Below are positions 43,530 through 53,208 of a stretch of DNA of 64,000 nt, one piece after another (position 1 is the stretch's first letter; each line of letters begins with the position of its first letter). The stretch is taken from contig NZ_FRBV01000008.1 of NCBI RefSeq assembly GCF_900142705.1, forward strand, positions 1-64,000, given 5' to 3'. The stretch comes from Nitrosospira sp. Nsp11. Its GTDB lineage: Bacteria; Pseudomonadota; Gammaproteobacteria; Burkholderiales; Nitrosomonadaceae. A model generated the notes under the pieces. The model worked only from the letters and a program-made list of their open reading frames with translations, did no database searches and was not told the DNA's origin. Position numbers and translations under genes: made by a program.

Positions 43530-44795
43530 ATGAAAAAGAAACTGATTGCACTGGCTGCTGCTGGTGCACTCGCGGCCCCGGTGGTTGCATCCGCTCAGGG
43601 GACAAACGTCACAATTTTTGGCCGGGTACAAGCTGAATACAGCCTTGTCGATTTCGCTAGCCAACCCAGCCAGGGATCACTGCAAGACAACTCCCGCTCA
43701 TCACGTTGGGGCCTGCACATTACCGAGGATCTCGGCAATGGGCTGAGAGCAAATGCCCGTCTGGAAATGGGCTTGAACGCTGGTTCCGGTTCAGCCACCA
43801 CTCCTCGGGAGCAATGGGTTGGTCTTTCCAGCAACCAGTGGGGTGATATCAAATTTGGCCGCGTTCAATCTCCCTTCAAGGACTTCGCCGGTGGTATGAC
43901 GATTGATCCGTTTGCATACACCACGCTGCAAGCCAACGGTGCCGGCGGTACCATGTCTGCTGGCGCCAACGGTCTGGGTTCGGGTGCAAATGGCTTTGTC
44001 AACAGCGCCATCCGTTACGACTCAGCAACGATAGAAGGTTTCTCTTTTTCCGGCTTGCTTATGCCGGGTGATGCAAATACGCTCGATCCCCTGCAATCCG
44101 GCAGCCTGATAGCTGGCTTCGCTCCGGGCGGACTGGGCAGCCAAGGCAATACCGGCGGTAGAAACGGTGAGTTCGACGGCCAGGCTGCTGCCAAATATCA
44201 CGTCGATTTCGCAGGTATGGGGCTTGATATATTTGGCGGATACTCCAGAGACAACGCCAATGGAACACAGAAGAGCATCGGTCTCAAGACAGAAGAAATA
44301 TGGCGAGTTGGTGGTGCATGGACCTGGGAGAACTTCAAGCTCAGCGGCCAATATGAAAATATCAACAACGCGCTTGGCTCCGCCACCTGTACCACAGCAG
44401 CCGCACTGGTAGCAAACCCGCTCGACGCCGCTGGTAGCGGCACAGGGCAGTGCAATTCCGCAATGAACTGGGGTGGCGATGGCAACATCTGGTTCGCAGG
44501 CGCGCAATACAAGTGGGGCAACACCACCCTGGTGGCTCAGGGCGGTATGACCAAGGCTCACGCAGGCGGCGTCAATGGCGCACAAGCACGCAAGGCCGAT
44601 AGCTTTACGGTAGGCGCGATTCATAATCTGAGCAAGCGCACGAGCGTGTTCGGTGGCTATCAGCATGTGTACGTGAGCAATCCGAATGCTGCGTCCGTGA
44701 ATGACCTCGGCACCGCTACTGTCAGCTATAATACTCCGAGCTATGCAACAGGTAGCCGTGCTACCTACACGATTGGTATCCGTCACAATTTTTAA
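43530..44795 (+). CDS. Gram-negative porin
   Basis: A 421-residue outer-membrane porin of the betaproteobacterial general-diffusion type. The signal peptide ends VVASAQG, the first strand reads NVTIFGRVQAEYSLVD, and the protein ends YTIGIRHNF with the terminal Phe used by BAM. Strong AAAGGAG precedes the ATG, and a strong terminator follows. The strand-loop pattern contains extended Gly/Asn/Ser loops. Substrates are small solutes; specificity cannot be read from sequence. It is probably highly expressed. Confidence 0.94.
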   Translation: MKKKLIALAAAGALAAPVVASAQGTNVTIFGRVQAEYSLVDFASQPSQGSLQDNSRSSRWGLHITEDLGNGLRANARLEMGLNAGSGSATTPREQWVGLSSNQWGDIKFGRVQSPFKDFAGGMTIDPFAYTTLQANGAGGTMSAGANGLGSGANGFVNSAIRYDSATIEGFSFSGLLMPGDANTLDPLQSGSLIAGFAPGGLGSQGNTGGRNGEFDGQAAAKYHVDFAGMGLDIFGGYSRDNANGTQKSIGLKTEEIWRVGGAWTWENFKLSGQYENINNALGSATCTTAAALVANPLDAAGSGTGQCNSAMNWGGDGNIWFAGAQYKWGNTTLVAQGGMTKAHAGGVNGAQARKADSFTVGAIHNLSKRTSVFGGYQHVYVSNPNAASVNDLGTATVSYNTPSYATGSRATYTIGIRHNF

Positions 44796-44816
44796 TTGAG
44801 ACGAACCAGTTGAGAA

Positions 44817-44843
44817 TGGGGCGCCTAGGCGCCCCATTTTTTT
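44817..44843 (+). terminator. rho-independent terminator of the porin gene
   Basis: Arms 44817-44825 (TGGGGCGCC) and 44828-44836 are perfect complements around a two-base centre, followed by seven T residues (44837-44843). It lies 21 bp after the porin stop codon. Confidence 0.92.
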
Positions 44844-45296
44844 CCTTCTTTTAGGGAACCAGCCCATCCCATAAAGAGAGAAGTGGAAGGGAATAGAACA
44901 TGCCCCAAACCACCATTAGGCGTGCGTTAAGGGTTGTTCGGAGGCTCATAAGACCCTGAAAAGGTTGTGTGTTTAGTTTGAAAAATATCCGTGCTAATAT
45001 GCTGTTGTAAAAAGAATGTAAGAGAAAAAATTACCGGAACTTGATCTGTCGCAGAGCGCTTCAAGATGGCGTAATGAGGCAGCATATTTAATGCGGAATG
45101 CATGGTGGGTCAGGAGTGGAGAGACCGGAGTACCAGAGCGGTAGCTTGCAAGCTGCAGGAGTGAGATACGCGATCTTCCGGGGATCAAAACGTATCGGGG
45201 CTATCAAGTTCGGCATGGGAAAATAACAGAAAAAACTGGGCACTTATTGCCTGTGGCTATCAATCGGTTTTATACAAGTTTTTGGAGGGTTTACTC
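44844..45296. other. leader region before hpnH
   Basis: About 450 bp between the porin terminator and hpnH. A TAATAT-like -10 appears near 44995, but there is no convincing -35. A small palindrome AGCTTGCAAGCT lies near 45146. No gene or known RNA was recognised; the region should contain the hopanoid operon promoter and a long 5' leader. Confidence 0.4.
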
Positions 45297-46403
45297 ATGG
45301 GAGTTCCTTTACGTCAACAAATAGCTGTAGGCACTTATCTGCTCAAGCAAAAGTTGAAAGGGGTAAAAAAATATCCTATGGTTCTGATGCTGGAGCCTCT
45401 GTTTCGTTGTAATTTGGCTTGTGCAGGCTGCGGTAAAATAGACTATCCGGACCACATCCTGGATCAGCGGCTTTCTGTTGAACAATGCATGGAGGCGGTT
45501 GATGAGTGTGGCGCGCCCATGGTATCCATTCCCGGGGGGGAACCGCTGATACATAAGGAAATGCCGCAAATTGTCGCGGGTATTATTGCGCGGAAAAAGT
45601 ATATTTACCTGTGCACGAATGCGCTCCTGTTGAAAAAAAAGATGGACGACTATACGCCGTCACCTTATTTGACTTTTTCCATCCATCTGGATGGCCTGAA
45701 AGAGAGGCATGATGCCTCAGTTTGCCAGGATGGTGTTTTTGACCGGGCAGTTGAAGCCATAAAATTGGCAGTGGCAAGAGGGTTCAGGGTCACCGTAAAC
45801 TGTACCCTGTTTCAGGGCGAGACGCCCGAGGATGTTGCCGAGTTTCTTGATTATGCCATGGAGTTAGGTATCGAAGGCGCAACCATCGCGCCGGGATTCA
45901 GCTATGAACGCGCTCCGAGGCAAGATATCTTTATTAAGGGGAAGGATACCAAGAATTTATTTCGAGGTATCTTCAAGTTGGGCAAGACACGGAACTGGAA
46001 GTTGAATCATTCCACGCTTTATCTTGATTTTCTTGCAGGTAACCAGAATTATCAATGTACTCCTTGGGGCAATCCAACGCGCAATGTGTTCGGGTGGCAA
46101 AAACCTTGCTACTTATTGTCGGATGAAGGATATGCGTCCAGTTTCCAGGAACTGCTGGAGGACACCCCGTGGGAAAAATACGGTAACAGTAGCAATCCCA
46201 AGTGTGCCCAGTGCATGGCCCATTGTGGCTATGAGGCCACCGCCGTTGAAGATATGTTACAGCATCCGGTGAAGGCATTACTCACCTCCCTCAGGGGTCC
46301 GAGAACCACCGGTCCAATGGTGGCTGAATCTACACCTAAATGGGCGTCGGAAAAACTGAAATCTCCAGCAACGCTCGCTGGAATTCCTGTTAAAGTAGAG
46401 TGA
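45297..46403 (+). CDS. hpnH: hopanoid biosynthesis radical SAM protein HpnH
   Basis: About 368 residues. The radical-SAM motif is RCNLACAGCGK (C38-x3-C42-x2-C45), with GGEPLIHKEMP and a C-terminal cysteine group CAQCMAHCG. HpnH adds the 5'-deoxyadenosyl group to diploptene, starting the C35 hopanoid side chain. The start at 45297 has GGAGG 7 nt upstream; a TTG at 45282 would put that site inside the gene. It is the first gene of the hopanoid block. A strong 12-bp hairpin lies 20 bp after the stop. Confidence 0.96.
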   Translation: MGVPLRQQIAVGTYLLKQKLKGVKKYPMVLMLEPLFRCNLACAGCGKIDYPDHILDQRLSVEQCMEAVDECGAPMVSIPGGEPLIHKEMPQIVAGIIARKKYIYLCTNALLLKKKMDDYTPSPYLTFSIHLDGLKERHDASVCQDGVFDRAVEAIKLAVARGFRVTVNCTLFQGETPEDVAEFLDYAMELGIEGATIAPGFSYERAPRQDIFIKGKDTKNLFRGIFKLGKTRNWKLNHSTLYLDFLAGNQNYQCTPWGNPTRNVFGWQKPCYLLSDEGYASSFQELLEDTPWEKYGNSSNPKCAQCMAHCGYEATAVEDMLQHPVKALLTSLRGPRTTGPMVAESTPKWASEKLKSPATLAGIPVKVE

Positions 46404-46423
46404 TAAACCATCGCTATTGTTGT

Positions 46424-46455
46424 GCCCTTAAAGCCCGCGCGCCGGCTTTAAGGGC
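46424..46455. repeat. 12-bp hairpin between hpnH and hpnM
   Basis: Arms 46424-46435 (GCCCTTAAAGCC) and 46444-46455 are perfect complements with an 8-nt GC-rich loop. There is no T-run, so it may be an RNA stabiliser or partial terminator that lowers hpnM-hpnN expression relative to hpnH. Confidence 0.5.
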
Positions 46456-46686
46456 AACAGAACCCCGGCTTCCTCTGATTACTCGCTGTTCACAGTGAGT
46501 TCATGGGGCATGGCTGTTATGGACGCTTGTGATCCCAGGCTTAAACAGATGGGATAGCCATGGCGGGTTTAATTCAGTCATGGTAGCGCCCAACCCATCG
46601 GGTATAATGCTTGGCCGGACTGATCAGGCCTCACTTTGGCGCTACGGCGTTATAGCGCGGTTAGCGTTGCTATAAAGGTTGTCAAT

Positions 46687-47316
46687 ATGAAAGTCCTGCG
46701 CGCTATTACGTCCGCTTTGAAATTTCAGATGATAGCAGTCATGTTTCTGACTGCGCCGGCATCCTGGGCCGAGCCTCAGGATTCTCCCGGTCCGGAACAG
46801 GTCGTGAATGACCTGCACGAGTCACTTCTCAAGTCGATGCGAGAAGGCCCAAAACTCGGATATGAAGGTCGCTATGAATTGCTGGCCCCTGTTATTGATC
46901 GTACCCACGATCTTGATTTTATTGCCCGCACTACGCTAGGGGCCAACTGGACTCAGCTGGATGCCGAGCAACAGCGTACGTTCAAGGACATTTTCAGAAA
47001 GCTCAGCATCGGCACCTACGCGGGTTGGTTCAAAAGTTACGAAGGTGAGCGGTTCGAATTTATAGAGCAACAATCCATGCCGCGGGATCAGATAATGGTA
47101 CGCAGCAAGCTGTTTTTACCTACCGGTGAGCCCGTACGTTTCGACTATATCCTCCGGAACGGGAAGGATGGATGGCGCATCGTCAACGTCCTGGCTGACG
47201 GCGTCAGCGATCTCGCGCTAAAACGGGTCGAGTACCGCGCTATCCTCCAGCGTGATGGTTTCGCGACACTCATCGACATGCTCAAGAAAAAGATCATCCT
47301 GACCGAGCAAGGTTAA
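46687..47316 (+). CDS. hpnM: hopanoid-associated MlaC-like protein HpnM
   Basis: A 209-residue periplasmic protein. The signal peptide ends near PASWA, followed by an MlaC/toluene-tolerance-family domain with VVNDLHESLLKSM, FIARTTLGANW and VDYL-like VRFDYILRNGKDGWRIVNVLADGVSDLAL. MlaC proteins carry phospholipid, and HpnM is its hopanoid-cluster relative. The start at 46687 gives a proper signal peptide; the earlier start at 46636 does not. It is followed by hpnN 51 bp later. Confidence 0.93.
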   Translation: MKVLRAITSALKFQMIAVMFLTAPASWAEPQDSPGPEQVVNDLHESLLKSMREGPKLGYEGRYELLAPVIDRTHDLDFIARTTLGANWTQLDAEQQRTFKDIFRKLSIGTYAGWFKSYEGERFEFIEQQSMPRDQIMVRSKLFLPTGEPVRFDYILRNGKDGWRIVNVLADGVSDLALKRVEYRAILQRDGFATLIDMLKKKIILTEQG

Positions 47317-47367
47317 AAAAACCTGGGCAGCACCGAGGATTGATCGTCCTAAATTGCTTCCTTAAGG

Positions 47368-50025
47368 ATGGCCATACCAACCAAAGCTTCTCACAGCCGC
47401 ATATACGACATCTTCGCGCGCTGGTCCACACTCTCTTACCGATACGCCGCTTGGGTTCTTCTTTCGGCTTTATTGGTCACTGTCGTATGCGGATTATATG
47501 TTTCGCGTAACCTCGGTATAAATACCGATACCACGGACATGCTCTCGGAGCATTTGCCGTTTCGCGTCAATATGAAGCACTACAACGAGACGTTCCCGCA
47601 GGATATGGAAACCCTGTTGCTGGTGCTGGACGCTCCCACACCCGAGCAGGTTTACACGGCGGCCGAACGTCTTGCGGCGCGGCTAAAAAAAGATACGGCG
47701 AGCTTTTATGATGTCTACACTCCTAACGTGGACGTTTTTTTTGAGCGTAACGGCTTGCTCTACGAAAGTCTTCCCGAGCTGGAACAAATCACCGATCGTT
47801 TGGCCGCTGCACAGCCGCTCATAGCACATATCTCCGAAAACCCCACTCTGTCATCTTTCACTTCCGTGCTTACCAGGGCGGTGGACGAATTGCGCGAGGG
47901 ACGCAGCATGGAGCTTCAGCCCGTGCTGCGCGGGATAAGTGCAACTTTTGACGCGCGGGTCGACGGATCGCCTCGGGCCTTATCGTGGCAAACGCTGTTT
48001 AACGGTGAGCCGCAGAAGAATAAGTACCAGCAGCTGATCGTAGTTAAGCCAAAGCTTGATTACACGCAGCTATCCCCGGCAGAGCAGCCCATCGCCGCCC
48101 TTTATGCAGCAGCAAAAGATATCGGGGTGTCGGCAAACGGCCCGGTTCGGATGCGAATTACCGGTGAGGTAGCGCTAGCTGAGGAGGAACTCAACAGCTC
48201 GCTGCGTGGAATGGAGTATGCCGGAATCATAACGTTTGTAATGGTCGCCATAGTGCTTTACTTTGCGATGCATAACGCGGGTCTGATAATTAATGTGCTC
48301 GTCTGCCTGACGATGGGTTTGCTTCTTACCGCGGCGTTCGCCACTGCGGCGGTTGGTCACCTGAATCTGATCTCTATCGCGTTTGCAGTGCTGTATATCG
48401 GTCTGGGGGCAGATTTTGCTATCCATTTTCTGCTCCGATATCGTGAGATCCTGGAAAGTGGTACTCCGCCAGCCGAAGCCATGCATCTGTCTGGCGGCGA
48501 CGCCGGGGCGGCACTGACTGCGTGTACGATCACCAACGCCATCGGTTTTTACGCATTCATGCCTACCGATTATAGCGGAGTCGCGGAATTGGGGATCATT
48601 TCCGGTACTGGCATGGTGATCAGTCTGCTTGTTACCCTTACCATAGGCCCCGCCCTGCTACGTTATTTTCCCAGGAAAGTGTCAACGAAGGCCGCCACAA
48701 AGAGTTCAGTGGGGAAAGTGCTTGAGCTATCCTTGAAGTGGCACAAGTTGACCTATGCCGTCACTTTCGTCGCTTTGGTCGCTGCTCTTGCAATACTGCC
48801 GCGGGTAACGTTTGACTATAATCTGCTGAATATGCAAGCTCAGAACGGGGAAGCGATACGGACATTCAAGGAACTTCTTGTGGATGCCGACAATTCCCCC
48901 TGGCATGCGACTGCGTTGGCCGGCAGCCGAAAAGAAGCAGAACGTCTGGCGCAGCAGCTGGCCAAGCTTCCCGAAGTGACCAAGGTGGTCACCATCTTCG
49001 ATCTGTTGCCGGCGGAGCAGGAAGAGAAACTTTCGCTTATCGAGGAAATGGCGCTTACGATGGGGCCGATGACGAATTCAATGCAGGCCCGGCCGATGGG
49101 CGGTGAAGCCCAGATAAGTCAGCGTAAATCTTTGGATGCATTGGCCGCCGCCTTGGATCGATTTATCGCCGAGCGTCCAGATCATCCCGCGTCGGCGAGT
49201 GTTCGCGCTCTCAAAGCGTCCCTTGCCGCTCTGCTTGCCCGACTCGATGCGGCGAGCGTCGACGAGAGAAGCCGCTTGCTGCAGTCAGTGGAGGCCGATC
49301 TTCTCACTACGCTGCCCTCCGCTTTGCAGAGCATGCGGATTGCTACCGAAGCCGTTCCATTTGGCATGCAGGATCTGCCGGAATCGCTAAGCAGCCGGTG
49401 GAAAAGCCGCTCGGGCGAGTACCGGGTCGCGATCTATCCGGCTGAAGATCTTAACGACAACGATGCATTGCGGCGTTTTGTGCGCGCTGTGCAACAGGTC
49501 GCACCGAACGCCACCGGGGCGCCTATGGTGAGCCTCGAGGCAGGTGAGGCGGTGGTGCAGGCATTTATCCAGGCATTCCTGCTGGCGCTGGCGGGGATTG
49601 TCGCCGCGCTGCTGATAATATTGCGCAGCGTGAAATATACGCTGTTGGTCCTGACCCCGCTTTTGCTGTCCAGTTTGTTTACTGCCGCGTTCACCGTCGT
49701 GTTGGATGTACCGTTCAACTTTGCCAATATCATTGCTTTGCCGCTATTGCTTGGTCTCGGTATCGACAGCAGCCTGCACATGGTGCACCGAAGCCTGAAT
49801 AACGAGATGGTGAGCGAGGTTTTGATCCACACCAGCACCGCGAGGGCCATTTTCTATAGTGCTCTGACTGCACTGGTCGATTTCGCAAGTCTCATGTTTT
49901 CATCGCACGAAGGTACCGCCAGCATGGGAATAATGCTTACCGTCGGACTGACTTTTACGCTCCTCTGCACGCTGGTAATACTGCCGATCTTATTGAAGGC
50001 ACCCGCCCAAAGCATTAAGGTATGA
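47368..50025 (+). CDS. hpnN: RND-family hopanoid transporter HpnN
   Basis: An 885-residue RND/MMPL-type transporter. One N-terminal helix (about 25-45) is followed by a periplasmic loop, a sterol-sensing-like cluster of helices (about 275-430), a second loop, and a second cluster (about 730-880). FAVLYIGLGADFAIHFLLRYREI and LGLGIDSSLHMVHRS are the paired helix-4-like motifs of the family. HpnN moves hopanoids toward the outer membrane. It follows hpnM and precedes mlaA, consistent with lipid traffic. Confidence 0.95.
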   Translation: MAIPTKASHSRIYDIFARWSTLSYRYAAWVLLSALLVTVVCGLYVSRNLGINTDTTDMLSEHLPFRVNMKHYNETFPQDMETLLLVLDAPTPEQVYTAAERLAARLKKDTASFYDVYTPNVDVFFERNGLLYESLPELEQITDRLAAAQPLIAHISENPTLSSFTSVLTRAVDELREGRSMELQPVLRGISATFDARVDGSPRALSWQTLFNGEPQKNKYQQLIVVKPKLDYTQLSPAEQPIAALYAAAKDIGVSANGPVRMRITGEVALAEEELNSSLRGMEYAGIITFVMVAIVLYFAMHNAGLIINVLVCLTMGLLLTAAFATAAVGHLNLISIAFAVLYIGLGADFAIHFLLRYREILESGTPPAEAMHLSGGDAGAALTACTITNAIGFYAFMPTDYSGVAELGIISGTGMVISLLVTLTIGPALLRYFPRKVSTKAATKSSVGKVLELSLKWHKLTYAVTFVALVAALAILPRVTFDYNLLNMQAQNGEAIRTFKELLVDADNSPWHATALAGSRKEAERLAQQLAKLPEVTKVVTIFDLLPAEQEEKLSLIEEMALTMGPMTNSMQARPMGGEAQISQRKSLDALAAALDRFIAERPDHPASASVRALKASLAALLARLDAASVDERSRLLQSVEADLLTTLPSALQSMRIATEAVPFGMQDLPESLSSRWKSRSGEYRVAIYPAEDLNDNDALRRFVRAVQQVAPNATGAPMVSLEAGEAVVQAFIQAFLLALAGIVAALLIILRSVKYTLLVLTPLLLSSLFTAAFTVVLDVPFNFANIIALPLLLGLGIDSSLHMVHRSLNNEMVSEVLIHTSTARAIFYSALTALVDFASLMFSSHEGTASMGIMLTVGLTFTLLCTLVILPILLKAPAQSIKV

Positions 50026-50248
50026 TCACGCCTTAAGCCGCTGGTGAATATAAGTCCTGGAACGGGGATGAGGGGTCGGGAAGCCAAGTCACCGCCGCTG
50101 TCCCGGCAGGCTTATTCTCCCTTTGTTTACGTAAGCGAACTTATACGCTAAATTGTCATTTATTGTTTATACTCCCCACTTGGAGCGCCGCCGCGTTATT
50201 AAAGTAGCAATGCCTGGAGATTAGCATTCATGCCTATCTTAACTGATC

Positions 50249-51037
50249 ATGATACATAACCACCGGACAACCGTTTTGCTGGCAATATGTGCCGTATTGT
50301 TCGCGGGATGCGCTACCGTACGAACGAGCGACTCCGGCATGGATCCGATTGATCCTAATGAAGAGACCAATCGAAAATTTTATAACTTTACGGATACGAT
50401 CGACCGAAACCTGCTGGCTCCGGTTGCTGATGTTTATATAAAATACGTACCTGACCCCATGGTGCGTTCGATTGGAAACTTCTATGACAATCTCGCGTAT
50501 CCGAACGTTATCCTGAACGATTTTTTGCAGGGCAAAGTCCGTCAGGGCTTCCAGGATAGTCTTCGTTTTGTCGTCAATTCAACGGTTGGCTTGGGCGGCT
50601 TCTTCGACATGGCGGCGCCCATGGGCTTGCCGCAACATGATGAAGACTTTGGGCAAACACTGGGTGTATGGGGTTTCAATACAGGATCATATCTTTTTGT
50701 TCCTCTGCTCGGCCCCAGCACCTATCGAGATGCGCCGGGAATACCCGTAAGCGTTTTCAGCAACCTTTTATTTTATGCCGGCACCTTCGCGAGTAGCGCT
50801 ATTGTAGGCCCCGTCACGGTTTTAAGCATTATTGACAGAAGAGCGAGGCTCTCTGGCCCTATGCGGGTCCGTGACCAGGCGGCGCTGGACCCCTATCTAT
50901 TTGTACGAGAGGGATTTTTGCAGCAGCGCAAGCATTTAATTTATGACGGAGATCCGCCACCCGAGAGCTACGAAGACCCGATGGACGAAGAAATCGGACA
51001 GAACGACTCCAATGCGGCGTCATCGCTACGGCACTGA
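50249..51037 (+). CDS. mlaA: MlaA/VacJ-family outer-membrane lipoprotein
   Basis: A 262-residue lipoprotein with a lipobox at residue about 21 (LFAGC). Conserved MlaA segments are DPNEETNRKFYNFTDTIDRNLLAPVA, NFYDNLAYPNVILNDFLQGK, FVVNSTVGLGGFFD and GPSTYRDAPG. MlaA sits in the outer membrane and removes phospholipid from its outer leaflet; in hopanoid clusters it is placed with HpnN and Shc. Here it lies between hpnN and shc with gaps of about 220 bp, so separate promoters are possible. It ends with an acidic tail. Confidence 0.94.
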   Translation: MIHNHRTTVLLAICAVLFAGCATVRTSDSGMDPIDPNEETNRKFYNFTDTIDRNLLAPVADVYIKYVPDPMVRSIGNFYDNLAYPNVILNDFLQGKVRQGFQDSLRFVVNSTVGLGGFFDMAAPMGLPQHDEDFGQTLGVWGFNTGSYLFVPLLGPSTYRDAPGIPVSVFSNLLFYAGTFASSAIVGPVTVLSIIDRRARLSGPMRVRDQAALDPYLFVREGFLQQRKHLIYDGDPPPESYEDPMDEEIGQNDSNAASSLRH

Positions 51038-51261
51038 AACCTAAGGTAGATACTCGCAATATGCTGGGTTGGCTTGAGGATCGGCCAATATCGATCTCAT
51101 CGTAAGGCATTCCTTTCTCGAAGCGCCAAAAAGCGCACAGTAGCATAGCGCATAGCAAGTCCATGCAAAAACACAATTTTGTGAATTCTTCAGTTATTTT
51201 TCTTATCATATGGATGGATTTCATCCTGAATTCCGCAAAAACGCAACTTGGGTAAAAATTA

Positions 51262-53208
51262 ATGAATAGATTCGGAGGTACCGCCACATTGTCTTCGTTA
51301 GATCAACAGGTTAACCCCACCAGTAAAACGACGCTGGAAGATGGATTAACCGCAGCGCGTGATGCTCTGCTGTCGCTACAGAAACAAGATGGTCATTGGT
51401 GTTTTCCGTTGGAGGCAGACTGCACAATTCCGGCAGAGTATGTATTAATGATGCACTTCATGGATGATATCGATGTAAGCCTGGAAGTCAGGCTCGCCCG
51501 ATTTATCCGTGAAAAACAGGATCTCGAGCATGGTGGCTGGCCATTGTACTATGGGGGCCATTTCGACCTTAGCTGTACAATTAAAGCATATTATGCTTTA
51601 AAGATCGTAGGTGATTCGCCCGACGCGCCGCACATGATGCGCGCCCGCGCCGCTATTTTAAAACATGGAGGAGCCGCACGAGCTAATGTGTTCACCCGCA
51701 TACTGCTTGCCATGTACGGTCAGCTTCCTTGGCGCGGCGTTCCATTCGTGCCGGTAGAGATCATTTTGTTGCCTCGCTGGTTCCCTTTCCACTTGAGCAA
51801 AATCGCCTATTGGTCTCGTACCGTTACAATACCGCTGTCCATTTTATGCAGTTTGAAGGCGCGTGCGGCGAATCCGCGCGAAATTCATATCCGTGAATTG
51901 TTTACGGTGCCTCCGGAGGAAGAGCGTGACTACTTTCCGGTTCGCACTCGCCTCAACCGCCTGTTTTTAATAATTGAGCGTACCGCTTCGCTATTCGAGC
52001 CATTCATTCCACAGGCTCTGCGCCGTATTGCAATACGGCGGGCTGAACATTGGATTGTGGAGCGGCTAAACGGGGAGTGTGGTCTGGGAGGAATTTTTCC
52101 CGCCATAGTGAATGCGGGCGAGGCCCTGGCATTGCTGGGCTATGCCTACGATCACCCTTATCGAAACCAATGCCGCCAGGCGCTACAAGGTTTGCTGGTG
52201 GAGGAAGGCCAACGCGCCTGGTGCCAACCGTGTACGTCGCCCGTGTGGGATACCGTCCTTACCTGCCTCGCCATGCAGGAAAGCGCTGATACGGATCAAA
52301 AGCCCGTCCGTGAAGCGCTCGACTGGCTCATTCCCCACCAGATACTCGATGCGCCCGCGGATTGGCAGGAAGACCACCCCGGCTTGCCAGGTGGTGGCTG
52401 GGCCTTCCAGTACGCCAACCCTCATTATCCGGATCTGGACGACACCGCAGCTGTGGCTTGGGCACTATATCAGGCGGATCCTCAAGCCTATCATGGGAGC
52501 ATAGTACGGGCGGCAGATTGGCTTGCAGGAATGCAGTCGCGCGACGGCGGCTTTGCGGCCTTCGACGCCGACAATACTTATTATTATCTTAACGAAATAC
52601 CATTTGCTGACCATGGGGCCTTGCTTGATCCGCCGACCAGCGATGTCACCGCCCGTTGCACCGGTTTTCTCTCATTGTATGGTGAACCCAGACATAAGAT
52701 TGTTGTGGAACGAGGCCTCGCCTATCTATTTCGCGAGCAGGAACCCAGCGGAGCCTGGTTTGGACGCTGGGGAAGCAATTATATCTACGGCACCTGGTCA
52801 GTAATGGAGGCCTTCCGCCTGGCCCGCGTTGATACCGGCCATCTCGCAATCCGCCGTGCGGTGCAATGGCTGAAGTCGGTGCAGCGCGATGATGGCGGCT
52901 GGGGCGAAAGTAACGATACCTACTTCGAACCGGAGAACGCCGGACAGTTCGAGAGAAGCACGTCTTTTCAGACGGCCTGGGCGCTGTTAGCCCTGATGGC
53001 GGCAGGTGACGGGCACAGCAATGAAGTGCGCCGGGGCATCGAATACCTGTTGCGTGAACAGGGCGCCAATGGATTATGGAATGACCCGTGGTTTACGGCA
53101 CCCGGTTTTCCGCGGGTTTTTTACCTGAGATATTATGGCTATACCAAGTATTTCCCACTGTGGGCACTGGCCAGGTTTCATGCTTTGACGCGGAAGATTT
53201 CTGCGTGA
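51262..53208 (+). CDS. shc: squalene-hopene cyclase
   Basis: A 648-residue triterpene cyclase. The catalytic D-x-D-D is in NPHYPDLDDTAAVAW (about residue 391), and several QW repeats are visible (for example QKQDGHWCFPLEAD, QSRDGGFAAFDADN, QRDDGGWGESND and the final segment WFTAPGFPRVFYLRYYGYTKYFPLWALARF). It folds squalene into hopene/diplopterol at the membrane. Its stop overlaps the hpnG GTG start by 4 bp, so the two are translationally coupled. Confidence 0.97.
   Translation: MNRFGGTATLSSLDQQVNPTSKTTLEDGLTAARDALLSLQKQDGHWCFPLEADCTIPAEYVLMMHFMDDIDVSLEVRLARFIREKQDLEHGGWPLYYGGHFDLSCTIKAYYALKIVGDSPDAPHMMRARAAILKHGGAARANVFTRILLAMYGQLPWRGVPFVPVEIILLPRWFPFHLSKIAYWSRTVTIPLSILCSLKARAANPREIHIRELFTVPPEEERDYFPVRTRLNRLFLIIERTASLFEPFIPQALRRIAIRRAEHWIVERLNGECGLGGIFPAIVNAGEALALLGYAYDHPYRNQCRQALQGLLVEEGQRAWCQPCTSPVWDTVLTCLAMQESADTDQKPVREALDWLIPHQILDAPADWQEDHPGLPGGGWAFQYANPHYPDLDDTAAVAWALYQADPQAYHGSIVRAADWLAGMQSRDGGFAAFDADNTYYYLNEIPFADHGALLDPPTSDVTARCTGFLSLYGEPRHKIVVERGLAYLFREQEPSGAWFGRWGSNYIYGTWSVMEAFRLARVDTGHLAIRRAVQWLKSVQRDDGGWGESNDTYFEPENAGQFERSTSFQTAWALLALMAAGDGHSNEVRRGIEYLLREQGANGLWNDPWFTAPGFPRVFYLRYYGYTKYFPLWALARFHALTRKISA

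Noticed and set aside
44022-44867. 281-codon open frame on the minus strand across the porin
   Set aside because: It is antisense to a gene with signal peptide, strand pattern and terminal Phe, and its own sequence shows no family motif; it arises from the porin's codon bias.
50041-50110. Sequence resembling pieces of a cobalamin riboswitch before mlaA
   Set aside because: GGTG, GGGAAGCC and CCGCCGCTGT-like pieces occur, but in the wrong order and spacing for the conserved core.
53088-53204. Longer start for hpnG inside shc
   Set aside because: The GTG at 53205 overlaps the shc stop and gives the conserved REIGIITAM start; upstream residues are shc in another frame.
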